NCBI GenBank assembly: GCA_031259185.1
Contig: JAIRLV010000112.1
Coordinates: 1-6,252, forward strand
Source of the DNA: Elusimicrobiota bacterium
GTDB taxonomy: Bacteria; RUG730
DNA: 6,252 bases
Direction: 5' to 3'
The position numbers and the translations under genes were made by a program. Positions 5,400 to 6,252 of this stretch are shown here, one piece after another. The notes below the pieces were generated by a model. That model was not told the origin of the DNA and searched no databases. It worked only from the letters and a program-made list of their open reading frames with translations. Numbering within the stretch: position 1 is the stretch's first letter; each line of letters begins with the position of its first letter.

Positions 5400-6252
5400 A
5401 TGAAAACAAAATTGAATCATTTTAGTAATAAAAATTATAGCGATAAGTTTACAATAATGTTTTTTTCTAATATAAACTCTTCCCCAAAGACCATTTCTAT
5501 TTCAAAAAAAGGATTATATATTTGTTTTTCAATTTTATTTTTTATTATTATATCATCGCTATTTATTATTACTAGATATATAAATTATATTAATGTTATA
5601 ACGAATAATTTAGTATTAGAAAACAAATTGGAACATTTTTCGAAAGAACTTGTAAAAAATAGAAACTATCTTGTAGAATTACAAAACATTGACGCAAACT
5701 TGAGAGAAGTTTTAAATATGAAAGATAGTCGAAAAACTGCCGATCCGACTTCAATAGGAGGACCTCATTTAATAGATCAAATAATTGCAAAAAAGCTAGA
5801 AAATGGGAACGGGAATATTTTGTTTACGTTTGAAGAATTTGACTTGACTTTTAAAATTATGAAACAAGAAATTGAGAATCAAATACTTAGTTATAAAGAA
5901 ATATTGTTTTATATTAATATTCAAAACAAAATTCAAAATGCTAAACCTAGCATTTGGCCAACAATTGGCGGATATGTTACTTCTAGTTACGGTTATAGAA
6001 TACATCCAATCAGAAGAAGGTCATATTTTCATAAAGGGATTGATATTGCGAATTCATATGGGAAACCAATTTTGGCAACTGCTGATGGAGTTGTAAAATA
6101 TGCAAATTGGTTAGGCGGATATGGCAAAATGGTAATTATAAATCACGGCTATGGATATACGACTTTTTATGCACATATGTCAAAAATATTAGTAAAAAAT
6201 GGAACTAAAGTAAAAAGAGGTGATAAAATAGGATTGATAGGAAATACTGGGC
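5400..6252 (+). CDS. Membrane-anchored M23 family metallopeptidase (LysM-less, NlpD/EnvC-like), 3' end outside the window
   Basis: An open frame runs from ATG 5400 to the right edge: 284 codons with no stop. Residues 1-38 are basic and probably cytosolic, 39-58 are one hydrophobic membrane segment, and about 62-110 are a charged region that may be helical or coiled coil. A SIGGP-containing linker (118-122) and a second helical stretch (about 140-180) follow. The peptidase domain begins near 184 (SIWPTIGGYVTSSYGYR). It shows HKGIDIA with zinc ligands His211 and Asp215, GVVKYANWLGGYGKMVIINHG at 230-250, and TFYAHMS with His259. The final HxH motif lies beyond the window, so catalytic competence cannot be confirmed. 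M23 enzymes cut peptidoglycan cross-bridges or, when degenerate, activate amidases; the anchor places this one on the outer face of the inner membrane. The gene has its own spacer after the leu cluster and is probably a separate unit. Confidence 0.88.
   Translation, partial: MKTKLNHFSNKNYSDKFTIMFFSNINSSPKTISISKKGLYICFSILFFIIISSLFIITRYINYINVITNNLVLENKLEHFSKELVKNRNYLVELQNIDANLREVLNMKDSRKTADPTSIGGPHLIDQIIAKKLENGNGNILFTFEEFDLTFKIMKQEIENQILSYKEILFYINIQNKIQNAKPSIWPTIGGYVTSSYGYRIHPIRRRSYFHKGIDIANSYGKPILATADGVVKYANWLGGYGKMVIINHGYGYTTFYAHMSKILVKNGTKVKRGDKIGLIGNTG

Noticed and set aside
5872-6096. Plus-strand open frame of 74 codons within the M23 region
   Set aside because: It is in a different frame from the M23 protein, whose motifs (HKGID, TFYAHMS) occupy the same bases.

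Overview
The window is a very A/T-rich piece of bacterial chromosome, roughly a quarter to a third G+C by eye. Coding density is ordinary and Shine-Dalgarno sites are clear (GGAGG or AAGGAG). The mix is housekeeping: UvrC repair nuclease, both subunits of the prokaryotic-type isopropylmalate dehydratase, a HAD phosphatase and an envelope M23 peptidase. I see no phage, transposon, CRISPR or tRNA signature. The low G+C, a compact UvrC and a biosynthetic gene interrupted by a stop would fit a host-associated or reduced genome. The layout of the M23 protein (one membrane segment, helical region, SIGGP-type segment, then peptidase) recalls proteins I associate with Elusimicrobiota/Endomicrobium-like bacteria. 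That placement is a weak inference.

Layout. On the minus strand, 1389-58 is a short UvrC. A further minus-strand frame opens just after its stop and runs off the left edge (51-1). A 513-base AT-rich divergent spacer (1390-1902) holds candidate promoters in both directions, three short tandem duplications and one small inverted repeat. A plus-strand cluster follows: a small membrane protein with a possible PH-like domain (1903-2277), a HAD phosphatase that overlaps it (2252-2950), leuC (2997-4256), a membrane-anchored protein of unknown function (4281-4733) and leuD (4761-5261). Spacings of 46, 24 and 27 bases suggest one transcription unit, closed by an all-A/T palindrome and T-run near 5304-5336. 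An M23 peptidase gene starts at 5400 and leaves the right edge unfinished.

The main observation is that leuC carries an in-frame TAA at codon 47 (3135-3137), where the family normally continues with no break. The frame, the reading after the stop and all cluster-binding cysteines are intact, and leuD is intact. This is either a very recent inactivating mutation, a base error in the sequence, or a gene expressed despite the stop. Other genes here end in TAA, TAG and TGA, so codon reassignment gets no support. The second oddity is an unrelated membrane-anchored gene lying between the two subunit genes of one enzyme.

If the lesion is real, LeuD would have no partner encoded here, and the isomerisation of 2- to 3-isopropylmalate in leucine synthesis (or the matching citramalate step) would be lost unless another large subunit exists.
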